DNA of 64,000 nucleotides from Acidaminobacter sp964416305 (GCA_964416305.1 CAYQDM010000015.1:1-64000); one strand, 5' to 3'. Positions 33,354-43,257 are shown, counted from the first letter of the stretch. Numbers and translations: made by a program. The notes: generated by a model not told the origin, from the sequence alone.

Positions 33354-35413
33354 TTAAGCTCCTCCTCATTACACTTAGTCACATTACAAGTGACTTCATA
33401 ATAAGCTGCGTGAAGCCCCATACCCGCGGCGCATTCCGCAACCAGCTGATTGACGCCGCCGCCTTTTTGCAGCCACCAACCCTCATGGATTAAAACGAGA
33501 TCCGGACTCTGATTCGCTTCCACCTTCGCAGTACAGATCAGTTGCCCGGTGGTATTGAAGAGTTTGATTTTGTCACCATCGGCTACCCCAAGCCTTTCAG
33601 CTGCAGGCAGGCCAAGATATGCTACCGGGAGTTCCCGATCAGAACGATCCAGGAAATGCTGGGAATGCAGGGAATCTTTAATATGTGGCGTCAGGAGATA
33701 ATAAGGCTCTTCAGCTGAGGGTCGTCTCACGACAGGTTTATAGACCGCAACCGGATCAAAGCCATCCATGCCGGCCCGGTTGGACCAAAGCTCAATTCTG
33801 CAGCTTGGCGTTTTAAACTTCAACTCTGACCATGCCACCAAGCCGTTGTCCACAACAGACCCCGGCTCACGCACCAACACAGGACCCTTTTTCAGCACAT
33901 CCAAGGCAAATCCGGTCGCCTCAAACAACGGCCTCAAAGCTAAATCCAACCATTCCGTCGCGCTCTGCTCCGGAAACGCCTCAAGTCCAAGGCGCTTGGC
34001 CAGCTCCGTGAAAATCCAGTGCTCCGACGGTACCCACGGGTCCGCCTCAACCACCGGCGAACAGTAAGTTAGATAGGAGTGCACTGCGGGTGGCAGGATC
34101 ACATCCGTCGTTTCCAAAAAATGTGCGCAGGGAAGCACCACATCCGAGACTCGCGCCGTATCCGTCATGAAATGGTCTATGGTCACCTTAAACTCTATGG
34201 ATTCGAAGGCCTTCAGCATTTTCCCAGTGTCCATGAACTGCGTCACCGGATTGGCCTTTGTCGTAAAGATCGCTTTAATTTTAGGATGATCCGCCGAAAG
34301 GATAAATTCCGCCATCATAGGCCTTGGATAGGTCCTGTGCTGCACTCTTAGAGACTGACCGCTCAGCACCTCAGAATCCAAATAACCTGACATTCGGTCA
34401 TTGTTATAATTCACACCACCACCGGAAATCCCAATATTGCCGGTAATCGCAGCCAGCGCATCTATAGCCCTGACGGTCTCCCCGCCATTGGTGTAGCGCT
34501 GTACCCCATATCCCACCAATAAGCAAGCAGGCTTGGCACTGCCATACGAACGCGCCAACGACCGGATCACCTCAGCCAAAACCCCCGTTTCCGCCTCAGC
34601 AGCCTCCGGTGTCCAGGGCTTTACCGCGTCTTTAAAAGCCGGATACCCTTTGACATGACGACGTATAAATTCAGGATCCACAAGATTTTCCTCGATCAGA
34701 ACGTGCGCAACGGATAGGGCTAGCGCACCATCCGTCCCCGGCCGCGGCGTCACAAGCTGTGCCGACAAAGACGCCGCTGTAGCAGACCCACGAGGATCAA
34801 TCACCACAATCTCAGCGCCGCGTTCCTTCGCCTGCCTCAAAAACGGCATGGCATGAATCCCGGTTTCCGCCGGATTCCGCCCCCAAATCACGACCACACG
34901 GGCGTTCACCACATCCGAAATCTCATGGCTCATGGCAGCGCCAAAATCGTAGATCTGCGCCTGATGCCCTGCGCCTTCGCACAAGCTGCCCACAGAGGTG
35001 GTCACCCCGCCATAAGCACTGAAAAACCTTGCCTCCAGCTTCTTCAGCAGCCCCACACTCCCTGCATGGGCACAGTGCATCACCGCCGTGGTTGGGCCCT
35101 CCCTGCGAATGTGATCCAGTTTATTCGCCACCAAATCCAGCGCTTCATCCCAGGATACCTCCCGAAAGCCTTCACCGGAAGCGTCCCTAACCAGCGGACG
35201 TCGCAGCCGCTCGGGATGCGTCCGCCTCGCCATGTGGGCCAGCCCTTTGGAACACAGCGCCGTCCCGGTCACCGGATTCGCCGGATTCCCTGAAAGCGAT
35301 TTGATCACGCCGTCCTCCACCTCTGCCAGAATCGAACACGCGTCCCAGCAATCCAGGGGACACGCCGTTGAAATCACTTGTTTTCCATTTTCCGTTTTTT
35401 TGCCGATGGTCAC
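33350..35413 (-). CDS. Molybdopterin-dependent oxidoreductase (DMSO-reductase family)
   Basis: This 687-aa catalytic subunit of the prokaryotic molybdopterin family has an N-terminal 4Fe-4S site with C18, C22, C26 (ACPLDCWDAC) and C54 (ALCSKG). VIWGRNPAETG near 175 and the C-terminal pterin domain (about 560-680) follow. A Cys in GSLCEGAGHQ (about 145) is at the usual place of the Mo ligand. No Tat signal is seen, so it is cytoplasmic, and no electron-transfer or membrane subunit is adjacent. Substrate is unknown. The GTG at 35413 follows GGGGTGGGGCAG. The first codons (GTG ACC ATC GGC) overlap a GACCATCGGC repeat copy, so the start region may derive from a repeat. An upstream ATG at 35455 is the alternative. 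Confidence 0.87.
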   Translation of the reverse strand: MTIGKKTENGKQVISTACPLDCWDACSILAEVEDGVIKSLSGNPANPVTGTALCSKGLAHMARRTHPERLRRPLVRDASGEGFREVSWDEALDLVANKLDHIRREGPTTAVMHCAHAGSVGLLKKLEARFFSAYGGVTTSVGSLCEGAGHQAQIYDFGAAMSHEISDVVNARVVVIWGRNPAETGIHAMPFLRQAKERGAEIVVIDPRGSATAASLSAQLVTPRPGTDGALALSVAHVLIEENLVDPEFIRRHVKGYPAFKDAVKPWTPEAAEAETGVLAEVIRSLARSYGSAKPACLLVGYGVQRYTNGGETVRAIDALAAITGNIGISGGGVNYNNDRMSGYLDSEVLSGQSLRVQHRTYPRPMMAEFILSADHPKIKAIFTTKANPVTQFMDTGKMLKAFESIEFKVTIDHFMTDTARVSDVVLPCAHFLETTDVILPPAVHSYLTYCSPVVEADPWVPSEHWIFTELAKRLGLEAFPEQSATEWLDLALRPLFEATGFALDVLKKGPVLVREPGSVVDNGLVAWSELKFKTPSCRIELWSNRAGMDGFDPVAVYKPVVRRPSAEEPYYLLTPHIKDSLHSQHFLDRSDRELPVAYLGLPAAERLGVADGDKIKLFNTTGQLICTAKVEANQSPDLVLIHEGWWLQKGGGVNQLVAECAAGMGLHAAYYEVTCNVTKCNEEELK

Positions 35414-35614
35414 CTGCCCCACCCCCTCACTCCCATTATACCTCGTCTGATGCAAGCTCAGTCTTTTGAATTTTCAAAAAATACTTTTTTTCGATTACCC
35501 CACTAAGAACCCATCCTGTACCGAATTCCATACAACGCAGCAAGGCATCCAATCCCGCCCCACAAGCCGGATGAGGGCAAAAAATAAAAATTTATAAAAT
35601 TTTCTCCCGAAGTG

Positions 35615-35643
35615 TTGACAATCCATGCCCTACCTGTTAAGAT
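35615..35643 (+). promoter_or_regulatory. Sigma-A promoter of the leu operon leader
   Basis: A consensus TTGACA at 35615-35620, a 17-base spacer and TAAGAT at 35638-35643, just ahead of the T-box leader. Confidence 0.75.
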
Positions 35644-35649
35644 TCGTTT

Positions 35650-35957
35650 AATAAATATTCTTAATATTTACACCCTAATAGCAATTTTCGCGCTGATGGA
35701 GACATACCCTTACTGCAACCGTCATTCAAAGCGAGCCGGACATGGTGAAAGCCGGCATTGACACCGGTAAGACTCTCGCTCCTGAGCAGATGCTCCGAAA
35801 CCGCTTCATGCATTCGGCATTAAGAGCATCCGGTCGCCCCGTTATCGGCACAGGTTTGTTTGAACCGTAGAGAGTTGTCTCCCAATTTCAGTCGGAGGCA
35901 AAAAAAAGGTGGTAACGCGGGCATAGAGCTCGTCCTTGCATAGGACGCGCTCTTTTT
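35650..35957 (+). promoter_or_regulatory. T-box riboswitch (tRNA-Leu) of leuACDB
   Basis: The leader has the Stem I distal segment GAGCCGGACATGGTGAAAGCC (35733-35753), a specifier region ACTCTCGCTCCTGAGC in which CTC at 35775-35777 (Leu codon) precedes GCTCCTGAG, the T-box AGGTGGTAACGCGGGC at 35907-35922, and a terminator hairpin AGAGCTCGTCC/GGACGCGCTCT followed by TTTTTT (35925-35957). Uncharged leucyl-tRNA should stabilise the antiterminator and turn on the operon. Between the terminator and leuA lies a lone ACCATCGGC repeat copy at 36024-36032. Confidence 0.88.
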
Positions 35958-36069
35958 TGTTGCAGAAAAACACTTTTTCTGAGGATCAGAATCTTACGGT
36001 TAAGTCATTTCTCATCTTATAACACCATCGGCACAAATGGGATTCATCCAGAACAAGGAGGTCAAAAAA

Positions 36070-37629
36070 ATGAGTACAATCATTCAACCGGACAAGACGA
36101 TCAAGATTTTCGATACGACGCTTCGCGACGGGGAACAGTCCCCGGGCTGCAGCATGACCCTTAAAGAAAAAATTGACATGGCCCGACAACTTGAGAAAAT
36201 GAAAGTCGACATCATTGAAGCCGGCTTTGCCATAGCTTCACCCGGCGATTTTGAATCTGTCCAAACTATTGCCAGAGAACTTAAAGAGACGACCGTAGCC
36301 AGTTTGGCGCGAGCCCTCGAAAAAGACATTGACGTGGCCTGGGAAGCTGTCCAGTACGCGAAGCGCCCAAGAATCCACACCTTCATTGCGACGAGCGACA
36401 TACATATGCAGTATAAGCTCAAAATGGAGCCGGAAGCCGTTCTCGAGCGCGCGGTGGCTATGGTCAAATATGCCAAGCGCTATTGCGAGGACATAGAGTT
36501 CTCCGCGGAAGACGCTACTAGATCCAACCCGGAATTCCTGTACCGCATCTTTGAAGCCGTCATCAAAGCCGGCGCAACGACACTTAATGTACCGGATACG
36601 GTTGGCTATACAACACCAATGGAATACAGCAGCCTGATCTCTTCCATCCGCGAAAAAGTCAACGGCATCCACAATGTTGACATTTCCGTCCACTGTCACA
36701 ACGACCTTGGTTTGGCTGTCGCCAACTCGCTGGCTGCTGTCAAGGCAGGCGCCACACAGGTAGAATGCACCGTCAACGGCATTGGTGAGCGCGCCGGCAA
36801 CGCTGCCCTCGAAGAGATTGCAATGGGCCTCGCAACACGTTTTGACTACTACGGCATCAAGACCGGCATTGAGACCACCCAAATTGCCCGTTCTTCCAAG
36901 CTCCTGACTTCGATTACCGGCATCAGCGTTCAGCCAAACAAAGCCATTGTCGGCGCCAACGCCTTTGCCCACGAATCCGGCATCCACCAACATGGCATGC
37001 TTGCAAACGCTTCAACATACGAAATCATGACCCCGGAGTCAGTTGGCCTGAGAACGAACGCCATGGTCCTTGGCAAACACTCAGGTCGCCACGCCTTTGA
37101 AGACAGACTCAAGACCCTTGGCTATGAACTTACTAAAGAAGAAATCAACCGCGCGTTTGATGATTTCAAAGTCCTCGCTGACAAAAAGAAAACCGTCGAC
37201 GACCGGGATATCGAAGCGCTCCTTCAGGATGATGTTATGAACCTCGAAGAGCACAACAAGTACAAGCTTAAGCGTTTCATCATCAACAGCGGCAACACTA
37301 TCACCGCCACAGCGACGATTGCTCTGGAAGTCGAAGGCCAGATCTACGAGGAAGTCTCTGCCGGAGACGGCCCAATTGACGCCTCTTACAAATCCATTGA
37401 GAAAATCGTCAAAACCGGCGCGACTTTGGAGGATTACAAGATCCAGTCCATCACAGAGCAGGAAGACGCCCAGGGCGAAGCCATTGTCAAGCTCAGGAAA
37501 GGCAGCCGCGCCGTCACAGGCCGCGGGCTTTCCACAGATATTATTGAAGCAAGTATACTTGCTTACCTGAATGCGGCTCAAAAGCTTGAGTCCATTTCCG
37601 CAGAACCTCCAATCCGTGTGATCTCGTAG
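36070..37629 (+). CDS. leuA: 2-isopropylmalate synthase
   Basis: This 519-aa enzyme joins acetyl-CoA and 2-oxoisovalerate, the first committed step of leucine synthesis. The catalytic TIM barrel opens with FDTTLRDGEQSPGCSM near 12 and has HCHNDLGLAVANS near 207 and GIGERAGNAALEE near 238. The C-terminal regulatory (LeuA dimer) domain occupies about 395-510. The ATG at 36070 has AAGGAGGTC upstream; an earlier start would add 11 residues. First gene of leuACDB behind a leucine T-box. Confidence 0.96.
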   Translation: MSTIIQPDKTIKIFDTTLRDGEQSPGCSMTLKEKIDMARQLEKMKVDIIEAGFAIASPGDFESVQTIARELKETTVASLARALEKDIDVAWEAVQYAKRPRIHTFIATSDIHMQYKLKMEPEAVLERAVAMVKYAKRYCEDIEFSAEDATRSNPEFLYRIFEAVIKAGATTLNVPDTVGYTTPMEYSSLISSIREKVNGIHNVDISVHCHNDLGLAVANSLAAVKAGATQVECTVNGIGERAGNAALEEIAMGLATRFDYYGIKTGIETTQIARSSKLLTSITGISVQPNKAIVGANAFAHESGIHQHGMLANASTYEIMTPESVGLRTNAMVLGKHSGRHAFEDRLKTLGYELTKEEINRAFDDFKVLADKKKTVDDRDIEALLQDDVMNLEEHNKYKLKRFIINSGNTITATATIALEVEGQIYEEVSAGDGPIDASYKSIEKIVKTGATLEDYKIQSITEQEDAQGEAIVKLRKGSRAVTGRGLSTDIIEASILAYLNAAQKLESISAEPPIRVIS

Positions 37630-37704
37630 AATGTACCCCAAGGGATCCGGCGCGAAAGCAAAAGGTCCCTCACCCTTAAATCAGCTAAAAAGGAGCCATC
37701 ATTC

Positions 37705-39003
37705 ATGTCTACTCATGCAAAACAGCCTATGACAATGACTCAGAAAATCCTCGCCGCCCACGCCGGCAAAGACTTCGTCGCACCTGGCGAATTCATCCAG
37801 GCGAAACTCGACCTCGTGCTCGGCAATGACATCACCGCACCGCCTGCTATCAAAGAGTTCACCAAACTGGGCCAGCCCGCGGTCTTTGACAACAAGAGAA
37901 TCGCGCTTGTCCCGGATCACTTCACGCCAAACAAGGACATTCAAAGTGCTGAGCAGTGCCGCCAAATGCGCGTCTTTGCCCACGATCAGTCCATCGAGAA
38001 TTATTTTGAGATCGGCGAAATGGGTATTGAGCACGCCCTTCTGCCTGAAAAAGGCCTCGTCGTCCCCGGCGACGTCGTCATAGGTGCTGACAGTCACACT
38101 TGTACTTACGGCGCCCTTGGTGCTTTCTCCACAGGCATTGGCTCCACAGACATGGCTGCAGGTATGGCAACGGGGCTCTGTTGGTTCAGAGTGCCGGAAG
38201 CGATCCAGTTTGTCCTGAAGGGCAAACTGTCAGAGCATGTCAGCGGCAAGGATGTCATTCTCCATATCATCGGTAAAATTGGCGTCGACGGTGCCCGCTA
38301 TCAGTCCATGGAATTCGTGGGCGAAGGCGTTGCCAGCCTCACTATGGACGACCGCTTTACCATTGCCAACATGGCTATTGAAGCCGGCGCTAAAAACGGC
38401 ATTTTCCCTGTAGACGAACGAACCAAGGCCTATCTTGAAAACCGCGGCAAGCGACCAAGCGTGATCTTCGAAGCAGATCAGGACGCTGTCTATGCCCAAG
38501 TCATCGAAATCGACCTCGCTGCCATCCGTCCTACCGTCTCCTTCCCGCATTCTCCAGACAACACCCGCACCATTGACGAGATCGAGCGCATGGAGCAAGA
38601 GAAAGGCGCTATCACAATTGATCAGGTGGTCATAGGCTCCTGCACCAACGGCCGCCTCGACGACCTACGCATTGCGGCCCGCTACCTCAAAGGTAAAAAA
38701 GTAGCCAAAGGCGTTCGCGTCATTATCTTCCCGGCGACTCAGAAAATTTATCTGGATGCCATGAGAGAAGGTTTGATTGAGATCTTCATTGAAGCCGGTG
38801 CCATTGTCAGCACACCGACCTGCGGTCCTTGCCTGGGTGGACATATGGGCATCCTGGCCAAAGGCGAGCGCGCGGTTGCGACGACCAACAGAAACTTCAT
38901 TGGCCGCATGGGCCATACTGAGTCTGAAATTTACCTTGCAAGCCCGGCTGTCGCAGCAGCTTCAGCAGTTGCCGGCAAAATTGCCAATCCGGAGCGCGCC
39001 TGA
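37705..39003 (+). CDS. leuC: 3-isopropylmalate dehydratase large subunit
   Basis: This 432-aa aconitase-family subunit has the 4Fe-4S cysteines in IGSCTNGRLDD near 310 and TPTCGPCLGGHMG near 370. GADSHTCTYGALGAFSTGIG near 129 is the substrate-binding signature. The length fits the LeuC branch of about 420 aa found in clostridia and archaea. With LeuD it isomerises 2- to 3-isopropylmalate. AAAAAGGAG precedes the ATG. Confidence 0.95.
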   Translation: MSTHAKQPMTMTQKILAAHAGKDFVAPGEFIQAKLDLVLGNDITAPPAIKEFTKLGQPAVFDNKRIALVPDHFTPNKDIQSAEQCRQMRVFAHDQSIENYFEIGEMGIEHALLPEKGLVVPGDVVIGADSHTCTYGALGAFSTGIGSTDMAAGMATGLCWFRVPEAIQFVLKGKLSEHVSGKDVILHIIGKIGVDGARYQSMEFVGEGVASLTMDDRFTIANMAIEAGAKNGIFPVDERTKAYLENRGKRPSVIFEADQDAVYAQVIEIDLAAIRPTVSFPHSPDNTRTIDEIERMEQEKGAITIDQVVIGSCTNGRLDDLRIAARYLKGKKVAKGVRVIIFPATQKIYLDAMREGLIEIFIEAGAIVSTPTCGPCLGGHMGILAKGERAVATTNRNFIGRMGHTESEIYLASPAVAAASAVAGKIANPERA

Positions 39004-39052
39004 TCCAGATCACTTTCTACTATTATAATTAACGTTACGAGGAGGACATTCC

Positions 39053-39550
39053 ATGAGCACATCCGGCCGCGCTTTTAAGTTTGGCGATAATATTGATACA
39101 GACGTCATTATCCCCGCACGCTACCTGAGCACCGCAGACCCTGAAATTCTTGCAAAATACTGTATGATTGACATTGATGACACCTTTGCAGGCAAAGTTC
39201 AAAAGGGCGACATCATGATTGGCGGCCGCAACTTCGGCTGCGGCTCGTCCCGCGAGCACGCTCCAATCGCTATCAAAGGCGCTGGTGTCTCCTGCGTCAT
39301 TGCCGAAACCTTCGCCCGAATTTTTTACCGAAATTCTTTCAACATTGGTCTTCCCATTATCGAATGCGCCGAAGCAGCTCAAAAGATTGACGATGGCGAC
39401 GAGATCCGCGTGGACTTCGAAAGCGGCAAAATCGAAAACATCACCAAAGGTGAAACTTACCAGGCTCAGCCACTTCCACCTTTCATGCGCGACATTATAG
39501 ACGGCGGCGGTCTGATCGCCTCCATCAAAAAGTCGAGGGGTGAAGCCTAA
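39053..39550 (+). CDS. leuD: 3-isopropylmalate dehydratase small subunit
   Basis: This 165-aa swivelling domain has the family segments FGDNIDTDVIIPARYL near 9 and GGRNFGCGSSREHAPIAIKG near 62-81. The length matches the short LeuD partner of 420-aa LeuC proteins. GAGGAGGACATTCC lies before the ATG and the stop overlaps the leuB start by one base. Confidence 0.95.
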   Translation: MSTSGRAFKFGDNIDTDVIIPARYLSTADPEILAKYCMIDIDDTFAGKVQKGDIMIGGRNFGCGSSREHAPIAIKGAGVSCVIAETFARIFYRNSFNIGLPIIECAEAAQKIDDGDEIRVDFESGKIENITKGETYQAQPLPPFMRDIIDGGGLIASIKKSRGEA

Positions 39551-40629
39551 TGAAGTATAAAATAGCTGTCATTTCCGGGGATGGTATCGGACCCGAAATC
39601 ACAGGACAGGCTGAGTCCGTCCTCTCACGCCTCGGCGAGCTCTTCGGTCACGAATTTGCCATGACACACGTTCTCGCAGGTGGTGCCGCTATTGACGTCT
39701 TTGGTGAGCCACTGCCGGATGAGACCGTTGAAATCTGCAAAGAATCGGATGCCATACTGCTCGGCGCTGTAGGCGGCCCAAAATGGGACGGCATGCCGGG
39801 GCATCTCAGACCGGAAGCCGGACTTCTGAAGCTCAGAAAATCCCTCAGTCTCTACGCGAACCTGCGCCCAGCTATCCTGTATGATGTTCTGAAGGACGCT
39901 TGCCCCCTTCGTCCAGACCTCGTGGTCGGCGGTCTGGACATATTGGTCATGCGAGAGCTGACCGGCGGCATTTATTTCGGTGAAAAAGGCCGACGGAATG
40001 GTCCAAATGGTCCAGAGGCTTATGACGTCGAATGCTACAGCGAAATGGAAGTCGAACGGATTGCCCGGGCAGCTTTTGAAGCAGCCAGACACCGCGGCAG
40101 AAAAGTGACCAGCGTAGACAAGAACAACGTCCTGGAGAGCTCCAGGCTCTGGAGAGAAGTGGTCATCCGAGTCGCCGCAGAATATCCGGATGTCACATTG
40201 GAGCATATGTTTGTCGACAATGCGGCTATGCAGCTCGTCAGAAATCCGAAGCAGTTCGATGTCATTCTGACCAGCAACATCTTCGGAGATATTCTCTCCG
40301 ACGAAGCCAGCATGGTGACAGGTTCCATAGGCATGCTCCCGAGCGCAAGCCTCAGCGGCGCCGGCATGCCGGGCGTCTATGAGCCAATTCACGGATCTGC
40401 GCCGGATATTGCCGGTAAAGACATCGCCAATCCAATCGCAACGATCCTCTCCCTTTCCATGATGATGCGCCACGCCTTTTCGCTGGAGCAGGAAGCTGCT
40501 GCAATAGATCGCGCTGTCAGCGAGGTATTGGAAGCCGGATGGCGTACCGGGGATATTGCGAAGCCGGGCGAGAGAACTATAGGCACAAAAGAAATGGGAA
40601 GAAGGATTACGGAAGCCTTGAAGCGATAA
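39550..40629 (+). CDS. leuB: 3-isopropylmalate dehydrogenase
   Basis: This 359-aa NAD-dependent beta-decarboxylating dehydrogenase starts IAVISGDGIGPEI. It shows LLGAVGGPKWDG near 75 and LRKSLSLYANLRPA near 96. The metal and cofactor region runs from NIFGDILSDEASM near 244 to PGVYEPIHGSAPDIAGK near 275. It yields 2-oxoisocaproate. TAATG coupling to leuD; last gene of the operon, followed by a strong terminator. Confidence 0.96.
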   Translation: MKYKIAVISGDGIGPEITGQAESVLSRLGELFGHEFAMTHVLAGGAAIDVFGEPLPDETVEICKESDAILLGAVGGPKWDGMPGHLRPEAGLLKLRKSLSLYANLRPAILYDVLKDACPLRPDLVVGGLDILVMRELTGGIYFGEKGRRNGPNGPEAYDVECYSEMEVERIARAAFEAARHRGRKVTSVDKNNVLESSRLWREVVIRVAAEYPDVTLEHMFVDNAAMQLVRNPKQFDVILTSNIFGDILSDEASMVTGSIGMLPSASLSGAGMPGVYEPIHGSAPDIAGKDIANPIATILSLSMMMRHAFSLEQEAAAIDRAVSEVLEAGWRTGDIAKPGERTIGTKEMGRRITEALKR

Positions 40630-40656
40630 TTGATTGCAGTCGCTAATATAATGTTT

Positions 40657-40717
40657 AAGGGGAACACAATCAGCAGAAAGCCGAAATTCGGTCTTTCGCT
40701 GATTGTGTTCCCCTTTT
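40657..40717. terminator. Bidirectional terminator between leuB and ypfJ
   Basis: An 18-bp stem AAGGGGAACACAATCAGC (40657-40674) with its exact complement at 40698-40715, and an inner GAAAG/CTTTC stem, serves both convergent transcripts. Confidence 0.92.
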
Positions 40718-40727
40718 ATTGTGCAAT

Positions 40728-41570
40728 TTATAAATCATTTGAACTGAACGTGTCTCCGCCGCTTAGGTCTCCGGATTCAAAACCCTTGTAAAACCAGCTC
40801 CGACGCTGCTCCGAAGTGCCATGGGTGAAGCTGTCAGGCACGACGTATCCTTGGCTCTGCATCTGAATCCGGTCGTCACCTACCGCGCTTGCGGCGTTCA
40901 TGGCTTCCTCCAGATCACCCTCCTCAAGGTAACCCATCCCTTTGACGTGATTGGCCCATACACCTGCGAGATAGTCCGCCTGCAGTTCCAGGCGAACCTG
41001 ATATTCGTTGTATTCTGTCTCGCTTACTTTGGTACGAAGCTCCTGAACCTGATCGAGGATCCCCAGCTGATACTGCACGTGATGGCCTACCTCATGGGCT
41101 ATGACATAAGCCATGGCAAAATCACCCGGGGCTTTGAATCTGGACCTCAACTCTTCATAAAAAATCAGGTCAATATAGATTTTATTGTCTGCAGGACAAT
41201 AGAATGGTCCGGTTGATGATCCCGCTGTTCCACAGGCTGATTCCACAATGTCTGTGTAGAGGACCAAGCCTGGCTCCTGGTAATCCATACCTTCGGCTTC
41301 AAAGATTTGACTCCAGACGACCTCGGTATCCGCCATGACGACAGAGACAAAATCAGCCAATTCCTGTTCCTCCTGAGTTGCCTCATAAGGTTGTTCTGTG
41401 CCCTGCCCCAGATTATTTGCCGCATCCAGGATTTTGCCAGGGTCGCCACCCAACAGCGCCACAATAATAATCAGGAGAATGCCAAAACCGCCGCCTATTA
41501 CTTTGCCGCCGCCACGTGCGCCGCGCCTGTCATCTACATTGCTGCTGCCCTTTCTGCCTTGCCAACGCAT
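40728..41570 (-). CDS. ypfJ: YpfJ-type neutral zinc metallopeptidase
   Basis: This 280-aa protein has one N-terminal membrane helix (about 28-44, GILLIIIVALLGG) and an outside zinc-peptidase domain with HEVGHHVQ (HExxH) near 165. Cys-rich PFYCPADNKIYID and the C-terminal FTHGTSEQRRSWFYKGFESGD are typical of the YpfJ/DUF-type neutral zinc metallopeptidase family. Physiological substrates are unknown. CTGGAGGGG precedes the ATG. Confidence 0.9.
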   Translation of the reverse strand: MRWQGRKGSSNVDDRRGARGGGKVIGGGFGILLIIIVALLGGDPGKILDAANNLGQGTEQPYEATQEEQELADFVSVVMADTEVVWSQIFEAEGMDYQEPGLVLYTDIVESACGTAGSSTGPFYCPADNKIYIDLIFYEELRSRFKAPGDFAMAYVIAHEVGHHVQYQLGILDQVQELRTKVSETEYNEYQVRLELQADYLAGVWANHVKGMGYLEEGDLEEAMNAASAVGDDRIQMQSQGYVVPDSFTHGTSEQRRSWFYKGFESGDLSGGDTFSSNDL

Positions 41571-41668
41571 AACAACCCCTCCAGATCCCGACCTGTCCTA
41601 TACTGATTAAGCGACCAACCTCTTTACGGGTTATGATACCCAATGCTATGCAATTGTCTCAAAAATGA

Positions 41669-41723
41669 AAAAATGGTGCCATTGGCAGTCGAAGCATGTC
41701 GACTTTCTTTCAGCACCATTTTT
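41669..41723 (-). terminator. Rho-independent terminator of trpB2
   Basis: AAAAATGGTGC pairs with GCACCATTTTT, with an inner AGTCGA/TCGACT stem; a T-rich tail follows on the minus strand. Confidence 0.8.
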
Positions 41724-41787
41724 AACCAGACCGAAGCGGGATTTTCAGGCTGGTGATTTAGTTAAAATTTTTACGGCTGCGAAATGA

Positions 41788-43170
41788 CTATCCAATGTTC
41801 GGCAGACCATCGAAGCCCTGTTTCAGGTCTTCATCTGTCGGAATGTAATCTGACATATTGCCCGCGTTAAAGTTAGCATAGGCTTGAAGATCAAAGTAAC
41901 CGGTTCCTGTCAAACCAAAGAGGATGGTTTTCTCTTCTCCCGTCTCCTTGCATTTCAGGGCTTCCTGTACCGCACCATAGATCGCGTGGGCAGATTCAGG
42001 AGCAGGCAATATTTGCTCGCATTTCGCGAAGGCTACAGCGGCTTCAAAGACCTCTGACTGCGGAACAGAGACGGCTTCCATATAACCATCGTGGTAAAGC
42101 TTGGACAGAATCGGGGACATCCCATGATAGCGCAGCCCGCCGGCATGGTTTGGTGCCGGCATAAAATCGCTGCCCAAGGTGTACATTTTGGCGAGCGGTG
42201 TGATTCTGCCCGTATCGCAAAAGTCATAGGCGTATTTGCCTCTGGTCAGCGACGGACAAGATGCCGGTTCAACGGCGACAATCCGCGGATTGCCTTTGCC
42301 GGTCAGCTTATCCTGCATATATGGCGCCATCAGCCCACCAATGTTGGAGCCACCGCCTGCACATCCAACGATCACATCAGGGTATTCACCAAGTTTGTCC
42401 ATGGCTATTTTGGTCTCAAGTCCAATAACAGATTGGAATACCAGGACTTGATTCAGCACGGAGCCAAGGGCATAACGACACTCGTCATCCTTCATGGATG
42501 CTTCAATAGCTTCAGAAATGGCACAGCCCAGGCTTCCTCCGGTCTCAGGGTTTTTCTCAAGAATGGCTCTGCCAACCGCTGTCGTCGTTGACGGACTAGG
42601 AATGATGCTGGCTCCGTAGGTTTCCATGACAGCTTTTCTGAAGGGCTTCTGATTAAAGGAGACTTTGACCATAAAAACAGTCAGATCCAGCTTATAATGG
42701 GCACACGATACAGCGAGCGCTGTCCCCCATTGCCCTGCACCCGTCTCCGTTGTCAGGGCGCTGAGACCTTGTTCTTTGGCATAATAGGCCATGGCTGCAG
42801 CGGCATTGAGTTTATGGCTGCCCGAGGTGTTATTGCCTTCGAATTTGTAATAGATTTTCGCCGGTGTCTCCAATAGTTTCTCAAGTTCATAAGCTCTGAT
42901 GAGCGGCGACGGTCTGAACATCTTGTAGAAGTTTTGAACTTCTTCCGGGATCATTATGTAAGGTGTGGTCTCATCCATTTCAATGTCTGCCAGTTTTTTT
43001 GCGAAGACCGGATAAAGATCAGCTGCTTGAATGGGCTCCAGGGTGCCCGGATTCAGAAATGGCGCATGCTGCTCTTTCATATCTGCTCTCAGGTTATACC
43101 AGCTCTTCGGCATTTCCTCTTCAGTGAGATAAGTTTTGTGAGGTACAGTTTTTTTGATAGTCATGGTCAT
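41788..43170 (-). CDS. trpB2: TrpB2-type tryptophan synthase beta chain
   Basis: This 460-aa PLP enzyme makes tryptophan from indole and serine. The N-terminal extension and overall length mark the TrpB2 group, which works without a partner alpha chain more often than TrpB1. The PLP-lysine motif GSHKLNAAAAMAYY lies near 120, TETGAGQWGTAL near 144 and the phosphate-binding GCAGGGSNIGG near 270. No trpA is next to it. A T-box with a UGG specifier precedes it, so the cell reads charged tRNA-Trp to control it, which supports a role in tryptophan supply. Confidence 0.93.
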   Translation of the reverse strand: MTMTIKKTVPHKTYLTEEEMPKSWYNLRADMKEQHAPFLNPGTLEPIQAADLYPVFAKKLADIEMDETTPYIMIPEEVQNFYKMFRPSPLIRAYELEKLLETPAKIYYKFEGNNTSGSHKLNAAAAMAYYAKEQGLSALTTETGAGQWGTALAVSCAHYKLDLTVFMVKVSFNQKPFRKAVMETYGASIIPSPSTTTAVGRAILEKNPETGGSLGCAISEAIEASMKDDECRYALGSVLNQVLVFQSVIGLETKIAMDKLGEYPDVIVGCAGGGSNIGGLMAPYMQDKLTGKGNPRIVAVEPASCPSLTRGKYAYDFCDTGRITPLAKMYTLGSDFMPAPNHAGGLRYHGMSPILSKLYHDGYMEAVSVPQSEVFEAAVAFAKCEQILPAPESAHAIYGAVQEALKCKETGEEKTILFGLTGTGYFDLQAYANFNAGNMSDYIPTDEDLKQGFDGLPNIG

Positions 43171-43257
43171 GCTCCTCTCATTTACACAAACTAATTCTTG
43201 TATGGGGTTGCTGCGTATATTGTTGGTTAAATACTGGATCGACAGAAATCCGGATAA

